64,000 nt of DNA. Origin: Drechslerella dactyloides. Lineage: Eukaryota; Ascomycota; Orbiliomycetes; Orbiliales; Orbiliaceae. A program made the translations under genes and the position numbers. The notes beneath the pieces are model-generated. The model searched no databases and was not told the origin of the DNA. It worked only from the letters and a program-made list of their open reading frames with translations. Shown in pieces: positions 51,652-63,500 of the stretch. Within the stretch, counting starts at the first letter, position 1. Each line of letters starts with the position of its first letter. The DNA is taken from contig JAGTWJ010000001.1 in the NCBI GenBank assembly GCA_020064725.1, forward strand, positions 4,774,001 to 4,838,000. Direction: 5' to 3'.

Positions 51652-53025
51652 CTAGCAAATCACGCACGAAAGCTCCATGCCTCGCGAGTTCGGTCCACCG
51701 CCATACCCCCTTCGTCGCCGCTGTCCCCATCTACCACCACCACCACCACCACCACCTCCTCCTCCTCCTCCTCCTCCTCGCCGGCATATCTGCAGCCGCT
51801 CCCCGTTCCGCCTGATCTCCACACACTCGTCTCGCCCGTCTCGTACGTATGCACAGGTACACGTACACGTACACCCCCTCTCGCACTCGCTGCCATCAGC
51901 GCCGTAGCCACAGTCCCTCCGTCCACCCCACCAGCTACCCCATCCGTGCCGCGAACATGCACGTCCAGCGGTGCAACCGCGGCAGCAGGTATACGTGCAG
52001 TGTCTCTGGTGTGGACACCCGATGTTCACGTCCGTACGCGCATTGTAGATTTCCACCTGTCGCCGCGGCAAACGCTCATCCTGCTGCCGCGCTGCCTCTT
52101 CCAGCGCGAGCGTCTTGACCAGACACTCGCACCTGCAGTCCCGGCCGCACGGGCAGCGCGTGTAGTTTGGGAAGTCCCACGTGGCGTATGGGTTGTACGC
52201 GCCGCTATACCGGGTGTACGGGTACAGTGTGGCGTCGTGGACGAGGTGTTCGGGGATGAGGTGGCGGCAGCGGCCGCGGGAGCCGCATCGGCAGCATTGG
52301 CCGGTGAGACGGGGACAGTGAGTTGGCGTGTGTGCGCTGTTCAGTGCGGGTGCGCCGAGACCGAGAGTTTGTTGTCTCCAGAAGTTGTAGCTTGCGTCTG
52401 CGGGTGCTGGGAAGATTGTAGGTTCGTAGAGCGGTGCGTATAGTGGTGCCGTTGTAGGTTTTATATCCAGCGTCGATATATCGCGGACGATAGTTTCCTG
52501 TTCGGATGGCGAGGTGGATGTATCAGGTGAAGTCGAATTATCTTCACAGTCGGTCCCCAGGTTTGGTTTCGCGGTATCCCTGGATGAAAAGCGGCATCGA
52601 TGTATGCATGTACGACTGCCGACATCCTGAGCGACAGCCTCCTCATACGACGGCAGCGGCTGGTCGTCAACTAAACTGGCGCTAACAGCAGTCTTATCCT
52701 GATGCACCGTTACGGCAGACCTCGTCCACCGCTTCGTTTTCGTCTTCAAATATAAACTACCACCCGTCGCAACATTACCCTTATCACCATCATGTTCGCT
52801 GTCGTTTCTCAGCGTACGAACCGCCCGTCGCCGCATCTTCTCGCGGGCGTAGAGGTGTCGGACGCTGGACAGAAACTTGAGGTCTCGACGGCATGGTAGC
52901 TCAGTCTGGTAGACGGATCGCCGCCGAGGTTGTTGCTTCAGTAGGGGGATGTTACGGTCCGGATGGATCGCGGGCATCGAATTGCTCCGCGGCCGCGGTG
53001 GGAGGTATAGTATATCCAGAGCCAT
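51652..53025 (-). CDS. Cysteine-rich protein with LPxY motif, poly-Gly run and C-terminal CaaX-like box, 457 aa
   Basis: One intronless frame from ATG at 53025 to TAG at 51652. I do not recognise a family. The N-terminal third is basic and Ser/Thr-rich and contains PLPSYEEAVA, a good match to the [LP]PxY motifs bound by WW domains of Nedd4/Rsp5-type ubiquitin ligases. The second half is rich in Cys and Arg, with clusters such as GQCCRCGSRGRCRH, CPCGRDCRCEC, CPHQRHCTYTCCRGC and a CTCTCTC dipeptide run, suggesting metal binding or palmitoylation; spacing fits no zinc finger I know. A run of 15 Gly (codons GGA then GGT, 51733-51777) precedes the end. The last four residues, CVIC, fit a CaaX prenylation box. 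No signal peptide or membrane segment. The long frame, balanced composition and these motifs favour a real gene, but the start and single-exon model are unproven. Confidence 0.7.
   Translation of the reverse strand: MALDILYLPPRPRSNSMPAIHPDRNIPLLKQQPRRRSVYQTELPCRRDLKFLSSVRHLYAREKMRRRAVRTLRNDSEHDGDKGNVATGGSLYLKTKTKRWTRSAVTVHQDKTAVSASLVDDQPLPSYEEAVAQDVGSRTCIHRCRFSSRDTAKPNLGTDCEDNSTSPDTSTSPSEQETIVRDISTLDIKPTTAPLYAPLYEPTIFPAPADASYNFWRQQTLGLGAPALNSAHTPTHCPRLTGQCCRCGSRGRCRHLIPEHLVHDATLYPYTRYSGAYNPYATWDFPNYTRCPCGRDCRCECLVKTLALEEAARQQDERLPRRQVEIYNARTDVNIGCPHQRHCTYTCCRGCTAGRACSRHGWGSWWGGRRDCGYGADGSECERGCTCTCTCAYVRDGRDECVEIRRNGERLQICRRGGGGGGGGGGGGGGGRWGQRRRRGYGGGPNSRGMELSCVIC
51733..51777 (-). repeat. 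Trinucleotide repeat encoding poly-glycine
   Basis: Read on the minus strand, seven GGA codons are followed by eight GGT codons within the cysteine-rich coding sequence. Two adjoining pure trinucleotide tracts of this length are prone to slippage, so the length of the Gly run may differ between isolates without changing the frame. Confidence 0.9.
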
Positions 53026-56000
53026 GCTGCGCCTTCCCCGAATGATACTATATGATTATAATCGATTAATCGATTAGATGTCGTGTCAAAGTCGAAGCCT
53101 CAAGCTGGCCGATAGTTGTTGGATCCGTTCCCGTATATATATTTCGTCGAGGACTACCACGATGGAATAAGACACTATATATAAGGCCAGCACTACACCA
53201 ACACGGCCAATATATACATCTACCCAGATCGGAGATTGTCGAAATCTGGCCCACCAAGGCCAAGCTACTACGTATCCCACCCGCCGCAGATATTCTCCTA
53301 GCTCAGCCAGCGCACTGCGCACTTCAGCTAGCTACCGCTATAGCTCTACGTATACGCACCCTGCTGCGGAAACGGAAAAATATGCGGACATCACGGCGAC
53401 TATCCATCCATCCGTCCATCCACCCGTAAGGCAAACCGACACATGCACCAACCCGAGACATCGATCATGTACCCCGGCCTCGAGTTCCATCTTCCCACTG
53501 GATGGACGTACACACGGAGTTTCAAAAGCAACCCCTGCTGTCCGCGAACGCCCCGCAGGATGCCAGCTGCCAGCGGACTCTCCTCACGTTGCACAAACTC
53601 ACGCAGTGCATGCATGGGTAGTAGACCAGTGCCTTCTACCCACCCGTCAACCTTACCGTGGAACGTACTCTAGTGAAAGGAAATCGTATGCACGACGTAT
53701 TGCACAATACAGCCCCAGATCTATAGATCCTCCACTACATAATTCATCGGGCAGCAGGTCTCGTCCGACAGTCCTAGTCCCTCAGGATTAGACCATAGGC
53801 GTGATCGATATCGCTGATATCATGATAAGCAGGGTGCGCATGCGCATACCCGCAACGAAGAGCTCCGAAGCGTGTTTGCTTCCGTAGATTGCTCCATGTG
53901 TCATCCACGATAAGCTTATACGCAAGCTTTGCGTCGTTACAAGATCTATACCGGATACACAGACACGTCACAGGTCCAGACGGGCCTGGACTCCCAGCAT
54001 GCATGCACGCATGCATGATAATATAACACCCGGAGCTCTCGAGCGCGAGCTCTACTAGTCAACTTAATTCGTGGGTGCAAACTATAAGCCGATCTAGGAA
54101 GATGTATGGATATATCAGAGGCATATCGTGCCCACCTAAATGCTATATATTCCATTCTATAGATATACGCGGTCATCACGCATGCGTGCGCGAAATCTAG
54201 AAACCAATCCTTCACAGATCTCGCATGCATATTAATAGCACGCCGTCGTACATCCCACCCGCACCAATCGCGCAAACGCCGCAACGTACGCCACATTATC
54301 ATTCGCACGCCGGTATGTGGATTGCATATGTATACCGACGACGACGACGTTCCAGACTCGAAAACGTTCCGCGTCCTGTTGCCATTTATATAGCGAATGC
54401 GATAGATGCCCGCGGCTGTTCTCTGCAGTTCGACGCTTCGGTTTCCGAAAGTGTTGCTGTCAGCGAGGCTGTTGCAGTTGGTGGAACCGTTTTCACAACG
54501 TGGCGTAAATCAACACGTTCTTGGAAACGTTCCCGGAACCGTTCTCAGGTGTGCTCTCGCACGAAAGATGATCGCAGTGTCTGCAACGACGTCAAAGCCG
54601 CCACGGAGCCGGCTGACTTTGAGGGTAGCTTTTAGAGTAGATATTAATGATAGCCAACCGACTCGCATAAAAGGAGCCAAGCCCATCTTGCGAATATATT
54701 GATTGGCACGGGCGTATTTATACACCCAGAGCGCATGTTCACAGTGCTACTTATCGTAATATATGGAGTGCACTTTTAATTTTACTTACTATCTTACCTT
54801 CTGCTGGAGACTACTAACGTGCATGCGTGACATCGAAGTGTATCGGCTGGAAGTCATCGAGTGACGAGACAAGGACGTACAATCCGTACTATCCAAATGC
54901 CTCGCCCGATCAACTTTACTAATATAAGTAATACCAGCATCATAATGATAACCCAAAGGCTAATGTCAAAAAGCACAAGCACAAGCACAAGCAAGCCCGA
55001 ACGATGAAAATCGAAAAGAAGAAACCTAGCAGAGATATATGCTGCGATAGAAAAAAGTACACAGAGGGGGGGAAGGAAAAGAGACCATGCCAAAAGCCAA
55101 GGAAGTTAACACCAAAGCCCCATCCCGGTAGACCCCATCCCGCGAAAGAAACACAAAGGGATTAAAAAGCCACGCACGCTGCAAGTGAGTATAGATATCA
55201 AAAACAGGCTAACAACAATCAAACACAGTCGATAAGGTATACTACCATACATCTGTGAAATCTCAAGAGAGAACACAAAAAAGACTCTTATTAAAATATA
55301 AAAGCAACGGGGTTGTTTTCCTTCTGTCGTGGATATGTTATTATTAGGGTCGTCAGCGAAGACTCGTAAGTGGAGTGTAGGAGTGGCAGGCAAGATGCAA
55401 AGAAGAGACAAGGGGTATATGTTTTTTTTGGACGGACAGGGCATGGTGAGATACGCAGCGGAGAGCAAAAAGCAAAATGCGTTCGGGCTTTTCAGATATA
55501 TATTGGTCAACGGTGATCACCGGGAATTGTTCTTTTATGTGTCTTCCGGTAGTCACGGCATTCATCATTCCCCTCCCAGCTAATCTCAAATGTTAGCATG
55601 CCAACATGGGCCGACACACCGCCACCGGAGAGATAGGTCCGTAGAAAGTCCATCCCGGTAGCAAGCAGGCCAGAAATGTTGTCTAGGTCCTTCGAAACCC
55701 TGGAATTGTCGAAAGTGTAAGTGTGTGAGAGAAAGACCTTCCTGAGGGTAAAGTGGCCAGCCATAGGCGTTGTCGTCCTCGTCAGAGACCTGACATAATA
55801 GTCCGGAAGTCCAAATCCAGACCTATTATATGGATATCCTCCTTGGAGTTGTCGTCAAGATCAACAAAGGTCCTGGAGATGTCGATATCTTCTGGATTGT
55901 TGACAACGTTGTTGGAGAGGACAGGACCAGATCCAGTTTTTATATATCCGGGAGAAGAAATCTTACTGATCCAGTTTTTGACTGATCCAAAGTATTTTGC

Positions 56001-56444
56001 TGGAATAATCCAGCTCCACATGGAGAAAGCTCCAAAACTAGGATGTTGGAGTTGCTGAGTTGACCAGTATCAAGTATGTTGTTGTCAAAGACCCGGATGA
56101 TCCAGTAGTATTCCAGAGGTATATTAAGGTGTGACCACAAAGGCAGGTGTGTCGCTATAACCAGGAGCTGACATGCTGAACAATATTTTTTTTTCTCTTG
56201 TGATTTCGAATGGGGGGGAGGGGAATGTCCAGGGTCCAGGGAAAAACCGGGAGCTACCAGAGTAACCAGGGGGGAAGATAACCTAGGAGATAAACTGCAG
56301 GGCGAAGGATGGTGGACACTTACCTCTGTATCGCGCGGTGAAAGCAATAGCAGGGATAAGGATGGAGGGACCGGGGCCGAGGGGGTGGCGAGAGCAAGAT
56401 CGATCGTTTTGTGTGGCGCACGTTGTCGAGATAGAGCGTGTTAC
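53026..56444. other. Intergenic region without a supportable gene
   Basis: About 3.4 kb. The left end should contain the promoter of the cysteine-rich gene. Notable items are a run of CATG/TGCA palindromes at 53997-54017, a 12-bp-phase alternation of TTC and GAA at 54517-54544, an A-rich plus strand at about 54930-55300, and an exact 12-bp direct repeat (GATCCAGTTTTT) at 55930-55941 and 55968-55979. Short frames near 55500-56350 on both strands overlap and are not convincing. Confidence 0.55.
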
Positions 56445-57254
56445 TCACTCTTGCCGCATCGGATTCGAGATCGGCGACATCGGCGGGCTCGGCGATGGGG
56501 AGTGGTAGTTGGCACGGCGGAGGTGCTCTTGCATGCGAGCGTTCTGGTTCAAGACGAAGAAGTCTCGGCGTTCCTCGTTCGTGGTTTCTTCGGGCGAGAA
56601 GACCTCCGGGAAGGACTTGCTCTCCGTTTTGGAGTCATGCTTGAGGGTTTCTTCAAGAGGTGATTGGTCTTGCGGCTTCTGCCGCTGCTCTTCTTGTTGT
56701 TTCTTATACCTTTCAATGCTGGCCTGGTATCCTTCCTCACCGGGATGAAGGACTTCGGTGCTGGCGATGGTGGTGGTGATGGTCATAGTCACAGTCTTGG
56801 TCACAACCTTGCCGTGCGAGATGATTTGACCGGTCTTGGAGTACACCGGTTTCTCATAAAAGCTCTGAACCTTCTGGTTTTCGACCAAGGCGGTGGCGCG
56901 TTCCCAGGTGACCGTAGAGGGATCCATATCCATGCTATTGCTTTCAGAGACATCCGCGGACAGAGGAGGTGAAGCTGGGGCCAGGAGAGAGGTGAACATC
57001 TGATTTGACGAGTTGGATTTCCGGAAGTTGCGTGTCGTCTGCGGCTTGTTGAACGGGGATCCGGGTCTAGAATTGCCAGGAGTCAGGGTTCCATAAGGCG
57101 AAAATCCAAAGGGAGAAGTGGGTCGAAATGGGGAGTTTGGTCGAATTCCAGCATCTGGTATCGAGCTGTTGGATGCACACGAGTCCCGTCGAGATCTGGT
57201 GCTCCGGATGGATCCACTCGCGGATGTTCCTCGGGTAGTTCGTTCAGCTGGCAT
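56445..57254 (-). CDS. Uncharacterised Ser/Pro-rich fungal protein, about 269 aa
   Basis: One frame on the minus strand from ATG at 57254. I do not recognise the family. The first 90 residues are Ser/Arg/Pro-rich with repeated SPF/SPY/TPG sites (NSPFRPTSPFGFSPYG) typical of proline-directed phosphorylation in disordered regions. Residues about 110-180 look more ordered (TWERATALVENQKVQSFYEKPVY and GKVVTKTVTMTITTT), followed by a predicted helical, charged stretch (GYQASIERYKKQQEEQRQK) and another Ser/Pro-rich end (SPSPSPPMSPISNP). No signal peptide or membrane segment. The stop codon TGA overlaps a near-perfect splice donor (GTGAGT at the very end), so the last residues may be encoded in a further exon near 56310 after a CAG acceptor. 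The protein-like composition over the whole length is the main argument that it is real. Confidence 0.68.
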   Translation of the reverse strand: MPAERTTRGTSASGSIRSTRSRRDSCASNSSIPDAGIRPNSPFRPTSPFGFSPYGTLTPGNSRPGSPFNKPQTTRNFRKSNSSNQMFTSLLAPASPPLSADVSESNSMDMDPSTVTWERATALVENQKVQSFYEKPVYSKTGQIISHGKVVTKTVTMTITTTIASTEVLHPGEEGYQASIERYKKQQEEQRQKPQDQSPLEETLKHDSKTESKSFPEVFSPEETTNEERRDFFVLNQNARMQEHLRRANYHSPSPSPPMSPISNPMRQE

Positions 57255-60200
57255 TTTTACTGTGGTGCGTGGGCGTAGTTGGCGAGAATGATGTTGTTAT
57301 ATAGTGCTGTGTTCCAAGAAAGTCCGGGTAAAAGCCTCCAGATGTTCCACGGAAAGACCAGGACCAGTATAATGTGGGACCACGGGAAGTTCGGATGTGA
57401 AGGTTGTTTGATAGGGCCACTCTACGGAATCCACGCGGGTATGACTATCGGTTAGCGATATGCGTTTCCCGAAGTATCAGGAGATACGCGGAACGGAAAC
57501 AAATGTCCGACTTTCGACGTGAGGGGAATCGATATATCAAACGCACGATAGGAAGGGACTCTGATTAAGGACGTCGTCGCTTCGTGGGAGCTAACGGGAT
57601 GTCGGAGACTCCCTTTGAGAGAGAGAGAGCCGCTGGATGGTTTTGTGTGAATATCTAAGAGAGCCAGGCAACAATTGCAAGGGTATCTGGGAGCCGCACA
57701 GTAAAGGAAGAGAGATGGAGTGTTCTTTTTGAAACCAAGAGTAAACGCCGTAGATGCCAAAGGGGTATCGAGAGAGCAAAACCTGTGTAAAGTTGGGTAT
57801 ACTGGAGGCCTCCGGCTGGGTAATTGGGAGGTCAGAGGTTATATACCAGGAATTGCACCGGAAGATTTGCTAGATTTTGCTATTTCAGAGCGGGTCAAGG
57901 GCACCAGAACCGTACTGTAGAACCGGGACTGAAAGCTGAAGAAGGCAAACCTGAAAACGAGGAGATGGGGGACGAGAAAATGGCGTGAAGGAAGGAGAGG
58001 AGAAAGGAGGAGAGGAGAAAAGAAGGCGAGGACGCCAGGCACTGGAGATGGGCATTTTGAGGGGGCCGCCTGGCCGCCTGACCGCCTCCGCTGAGGTCAC
58101 CTCAATTCCACCGCACTCGAACGACACCCGTCCTTCCTGCACCCTGAGCGGACACCGCCAGATCAGCCAGATCAGGGCATGCTCGCCTCGCATTCCTGCC
58201 CATTCCCATTCACCCAGCAGCCTGTTTGGCGGAATTCAAGGCGGGGTGCTCATCAAACCAGGCGGCGACGCCTCGTTTGCGAACAAGGCGCGAGGCGTGA
58301 ATCAACCTTCAACACCAGCAGGATTAACGACACCCCCCTGCCGGCTAGTCGACCATGCCTGCTCCGGCCAGCCAATCCCACGGCCGCCTGGGCCTCCATC
58401 ACGGCGCCCAGGCCGGCAAACCTCGCATTTGCTGGCAAACATGCCGGTTTCTGACACTTGATCGTGACGTTGAACCTGGCCCGCAGGTGGGCCCGAGGAC
58501 CCTCCGGCTAGCGGACTGCGTTGTCGAGGGGCAGGTCTGGCCCCAAGTCCGGTGAATCCAGAGAATCTTCGGATTCTCCCTATATTACGGACAGGATAAG
58601 CCCGTCCGCATCATGATCGAACGAGCATCTGCAATCGTACTAACCAGAAGGCGCGTGTAGGCACATCCCCAGATCTCCCAGGCTCGAAAGGGTATGCGCA
58701 TATGCGCATGCATACATGCACAACCGCAGCCTCACGAATCACGCAGCGCCCAGCGTCGACGCCAAGGCATCAAAAGGACCCAACCGGGTTGATATAAATC
58801 CTGTGCTTTATCACAAGCGATCGTGGATTCATCCACGCCCGTTGATTCCTGCCATCCATCGACCGATCCATATCATTACGTATCCTTTCTGCAACGTAGA
58901 GGCAATGCATTGGCAGATCGAGCGTACACACACACACATGTCAGACAGCGAACGTGATATCAACCCGTCGCTGCAGCAGCTCCTTCATTCACAGCCTGTG
59001 CCCTGCTTTTCAGCGGCCGCATAGGAAACTAGGCTCTAGCTCCGATAGGCATGCCAGGTCAAGAACAAGGAAGGGTCATCTCGCTGTATTTCTTTCCCAA
59101 AAACGCAATATGGGTCACGTCAAGGAGACGTGAGAAAGGTAGGGTTCCTGATAGGTAAATCCCATTATGGTAAACCCCTCCATCCTGTTCGCGGAGCTTC
59201 AGGGAAAGGCATGCACTTAGGATCTTACAGCAGAGGAGGCGCCAGGCCAGACATGCATATGCATACGAAGCAACAGCGGGGCACCTCACACGCGTTTAAA
59301 AATTTGATATGTCTCCAGCTTTTACGCCGAGCCCATATACCAAATTTCGAAATAACCAAGCCGTGAGCAGTGATCACTTGAGCCATATGTGTAACCGCAC
59401 GAATCCGAAAATTAGAACGTGCTCGTATACTCATGGAATAAGTTACTATCCAGGTACTTCTTGCTAAAGAGCCTATCTGCTTATAGGAACGGTCTGGTGC
59501 CGTATCTTAAGGCCTTTGATACACACAGCACCCCTACTCAGCACGTACAAACAATGCATAGAGGCGTAGCTTTTGATATGGATACCATCACCCTCCCCTT
59601 ATGAAAAATATGCAATCCTTTCGCTTCATCTTGTAGCCTAGGTCTGCGTTTCCCGGTTTCTCCGACAACCCCAGTGCTGCCTGCACCCAGCGTCTTATAT
59701 ATCACGACACTCATACAGAGCTCCTCCCTTTAACGACATAGGTGACTGCAAAGCGTAAATCTAGTTTCGATAGTCGCTCGACAGTAGCCTGCCATCTCTA
59801 TATGCTTTGTCCGTTACGTCGGCGGCGCTGTCAAAAGGAACGGTTGAGCTGATGCGAATAGGAAGATATTCACATTGGCAGACTAGTCTCGGGCCCATTG
59901 GCAGACGTGGTATTTCGCGGCCTCAACGCAGGGCCAGCCGAGTATCAATTACTGCAACCAGTCAGATAGAACGACGGGAGAGCCGCATCGACGGCTGCGA
60001 TTTTTTGACATTTGGTGGAAGGCCTTGCGGCTTTCCCCAAAGGATCACCCCACTGTCATTATCATGCATATGTCACTTATGCAAGCCCTATTTGAGCCGA
60101 TTCTAGCTGTGTGGCGGAGCGCCTTGAGGCTAAAGACGGCATGAACATCTCTTACTAATAGTAGTTCCATTTTTGCTTGGTTCTCCAAGACCCAAGGAGG

Positions 60201-60553
60201 CAGTAGTATACACCAAAAAGACACGCCGAGGCATGCATCCTTCAAGAATCCTCAGTATTAATCTCGGTATAGGAAGGTTTGCAAAACGCCTCAAGCGATC
60301 ATTCCAATATTTGGTATACGAGCAATGCCCATCCAAGAATAAAAAAAAAAGCCCAGTTCCCCCTCATAACATATATGTATAACCCAAGCTTTCCATGCTT
60401 TGAGAAGAAGTAGTAGCAACAGCAAAATCAACAAGAAAACAAAGCAAACCATAGAAATGCGCCCAAAGCAATAGTTCAGAAAACAGAATATGAAGAAAAG
60501 AAAAGAATTTAAAAGCCTATCTGTCTATGATACCGCATTATCGGTTCATCTTT
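57255..60553. other. Intergenic region without a supportable gene
   Basis: About 3.3 kb. The left end should hold the promoter of the Ser/Pro-rich gene, and the right end (about 60395-60510) is A-rich on the plus strand, that is T-rich just downstream of the repeat-protein gene. Frames are short and without motifs. A G/A-rich tract lies at about 57960-58030. No RNA gene recognised. Confidence 0.55.
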
Positions 60554-63500
60554 TTATGCGTATGGGGGGTATGGGGTACCAGATGGGGTATCGTTGGTCG
60601 GGGTTGGGCAGTACCACTGGTGCGGGCACGCCTCGCAGTAATACCCACCATCGCAAGGCTTGAAAGAGCACGAAGTACTTTCCTGCGGCATGTTGGATTC
60701 ATAGGGATTGCTCGGGGAGGGTGCTATAATTTGCGTTAGCGATAACGCCAATTGCTTTGCTAGTAATGAAAATTTGTAGGACTTACCAGGCGTAGTTTGG
60801 CTTGGCGGCGTATAGTAGGTATCATAAGGTGGACAAGTCAGACAGCTATACATCGTGTTAGTGCATGGAAGAGCTTGTTTGAGATATCGATCCTACAGGG
60901 AGACGTACTCGGATGCGCTAGATGTTTCGGCGGCAGGAGATGTGTAAACGATTGGACTTGGTGTGGAAGAATCACAATTGGTGACCGTAACGGTGGGAAC
61001 GATAAACGACGACACAAGGGCGTATGGATCAGTCCCACAGGTGTCGTAAATACGATAAATGTCCCTCGTCTTCGTCACAGTGACTGTTTTGATCACACCA
61101 GGGCAAGAATTTGGAGGCGCGTAAGACGGTGGAATAATCGCGGTGGAGTAAACAGACTCAATGATTCCGGTAGGTACAACACCATATTTGGTCGATGATG
61201 CAAACGTCGGTTCGACCGTGGCTGCGCAGTAGTACCCTAGGGGACACGTAGGACAAAGTATGTAGTTTGCACAGGTCGGAACTGCTGGGACGGGAACCGT
61301 TGCGTATCCATAACTTGGACTATCGGAAGCTGAGGCGTAGGTTGCATCAATGCTAGGTGTTGGTCCGTAGGTTGGGTATGGGTTTGAGATTATGGGATTT
61401 GCTGTTGCTTCCGTGATATAGCCTTGATAACCTTGCGAGGGACTTCTCGTCGTATCCACTACGCAGGAATACCCGAGTTCGCATTCGGGGCAGAACACGT
61501 ACACGTCACATGGAGGAACAGTCGGCGTTGGATTCTCAGGATTTGCGGAGCCAGAGTAGTAATATTTCGGGCCGCTATTCGCCGTTGGTGACGGGGATTC
61601 CGAGGGGCAGTAGTATCCTGATTGGCAGACTGGACATAAGACGTATTCCGAGCAGGTTGGTGCCACAACGAGAGTTGTCGTGGGAAGGCCGATATAGTAC
61701 GTAGTTGAAGGAGGATATGGGTTTGGCCCTCCAGGCGACCAGCCAGGAGTCTTTGAGTAATACTTGCTCCCAGGAGCGGTTGGTGTGTTCGCTGGTGTAG
61801 TGTAATAATATGCTGGGCCACTCGGAGTCGAAGGAGCTGAAGGACAATAGTATCCTAGAGGGCAGGTAGGACAAACGATATAATCCGAGCAGGTTGGCTG
61901 ATCATATGGCTGAGGAGTCGTAGGACTGCTGGAGCTAGGTGTATAATATGGTGTAGCTCCTGGTACAGTCGAACTTGGACAATAGTAGCCTAACGGGCAG
62001 CTTGGGCAAACTATATAGTCCACGCAGGTAGGTTGCTCATATGAAGCCCAATTGTAGCTGGAAGTGGTTCTTGCGATAGCCTCTGAACTCGGATATTGAT
62101 AGTAGATAGGACTAGATACCGTTGGTTCTGGAGAGCTCGGACAGTAGTATCCCAAGGGACAAGTTGGGCATACAATGTAGTTATCGCAAGGCGGTGCACC
62201 ATAACTTGGAACTGTCGGAGCAGCTGAAACCGGGGATGAGTAGTAAGCCGAGCTGGCTGGAGAAGCTGGTTCTGAAGATTGAGGACAGTAGTAACCAAGC
62301 GGACAAGTCGGGCAGACAACGTAGTTATCGCACGGCGGGGAGCCATATGATTGCGGGGGCTGACTCGGATACACTGGAGTCGTAGTAGACGGCTGAGGGG
62401 AGCTTGGACAATAGTACCCAAGGAAGCAGTTCGCACAGACCACGTAATTGTCGCACGGTGGCGGAGGATAGAAAGAGGGGACTGGGGAAGCAATTGTGCT
62501 GGAACTTGGTGAACCTGGCTGATAGTAGTACCCCGTTGGAGAAGCTTGCTGAGAAGCGGTGTTTGGGCAGTAGTAGCCAAGAGGACATGTTGGGCATACG
62601 ATGTAATCCGAGCATGTTGGCTGCTCATAGGAAGCCCAGTTATATATAGAAGTAGTCTCCGAGGGGGTGGATGTACCGTAACCACCTGGAACGATCTCCG
62701 TAACCGTTTGGTAAACTGTCCCGCGTGTAATGACGATGGTATACGTCTGGGTTGGGAGCGGAGGGCAACTCCAACCCCAATCGCATGTCTGGCAAGGCTG
62801 GTAATCATCGCACGTTGGAAGATATTCCGTATGCTTGGATATGCCTGATCCTTTTGTCGTCGACGGACAGGAGTAACCTCCCGGGCAAGATGGACAATAT
62901 ATATAGTCCGAGCAGGTTGGATGTGGCCAAGCTTCCACTTTTGATACGAGTCAGTTATGCAATTGCGCCTAAGAGCCTCAAGATGGATATCAAATACTCA
63001 CAACTAGTGGTGGGCGTGGTAGTTGTTGGAGGACCAGGACAAATGTAGCCCCCGACGCAGTTGTAGCAGTACTCCCATGGGTAGCAAGATGGAGTAACCG
63101 TTAAAGCCGAAGAGGTAGTTTCAGCAATTGCTTCTGTAGAGCTTGATTTTGGCTTCCAGCATTTGTAGCCCCCACGACATTGAGGGCATGCCTTCCAGGA
63201 GGTGCAAGTTGGTACAATGACCAATGAGTGGTCGGTTGGGGATGCCTGAGATGCCGTGCTGGGGCAGTAATATCCTCCCGGGCAAGAAGGGCAAAGGACC
63301 CAGTCGGGGCACGGGGGTGCGTAACCAGAAACATGTGGTTCCTTGGTTTGGCTGGTGGATTCAGCAGCAAGGGAAGTGCTGGTGACGTATCCATAGTTGT
63401 AGCCAGCTGGAGTGCTTGGAGCCTCCGAAGACGTCGATGGGTCAGATCCATCGTACCTAGAACCCGTTTTCATCAGCTTCGGTAAGAACAACACTGAATC

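Noticed and set aside
55500..56350. Several short frames on both strands that might be exons of an extra gene
   Set aside because: The frames overlap in several phases, no consistent splice chain links them, and the DNA contains short direct repeats.
62011..62808. Minus-strand frame of 265 codons inside the repeat-protein gene
   Set aside because: It is an alternate-frame shadow produced by the repeated coding sequence; the cysteine modules are in the other frame.
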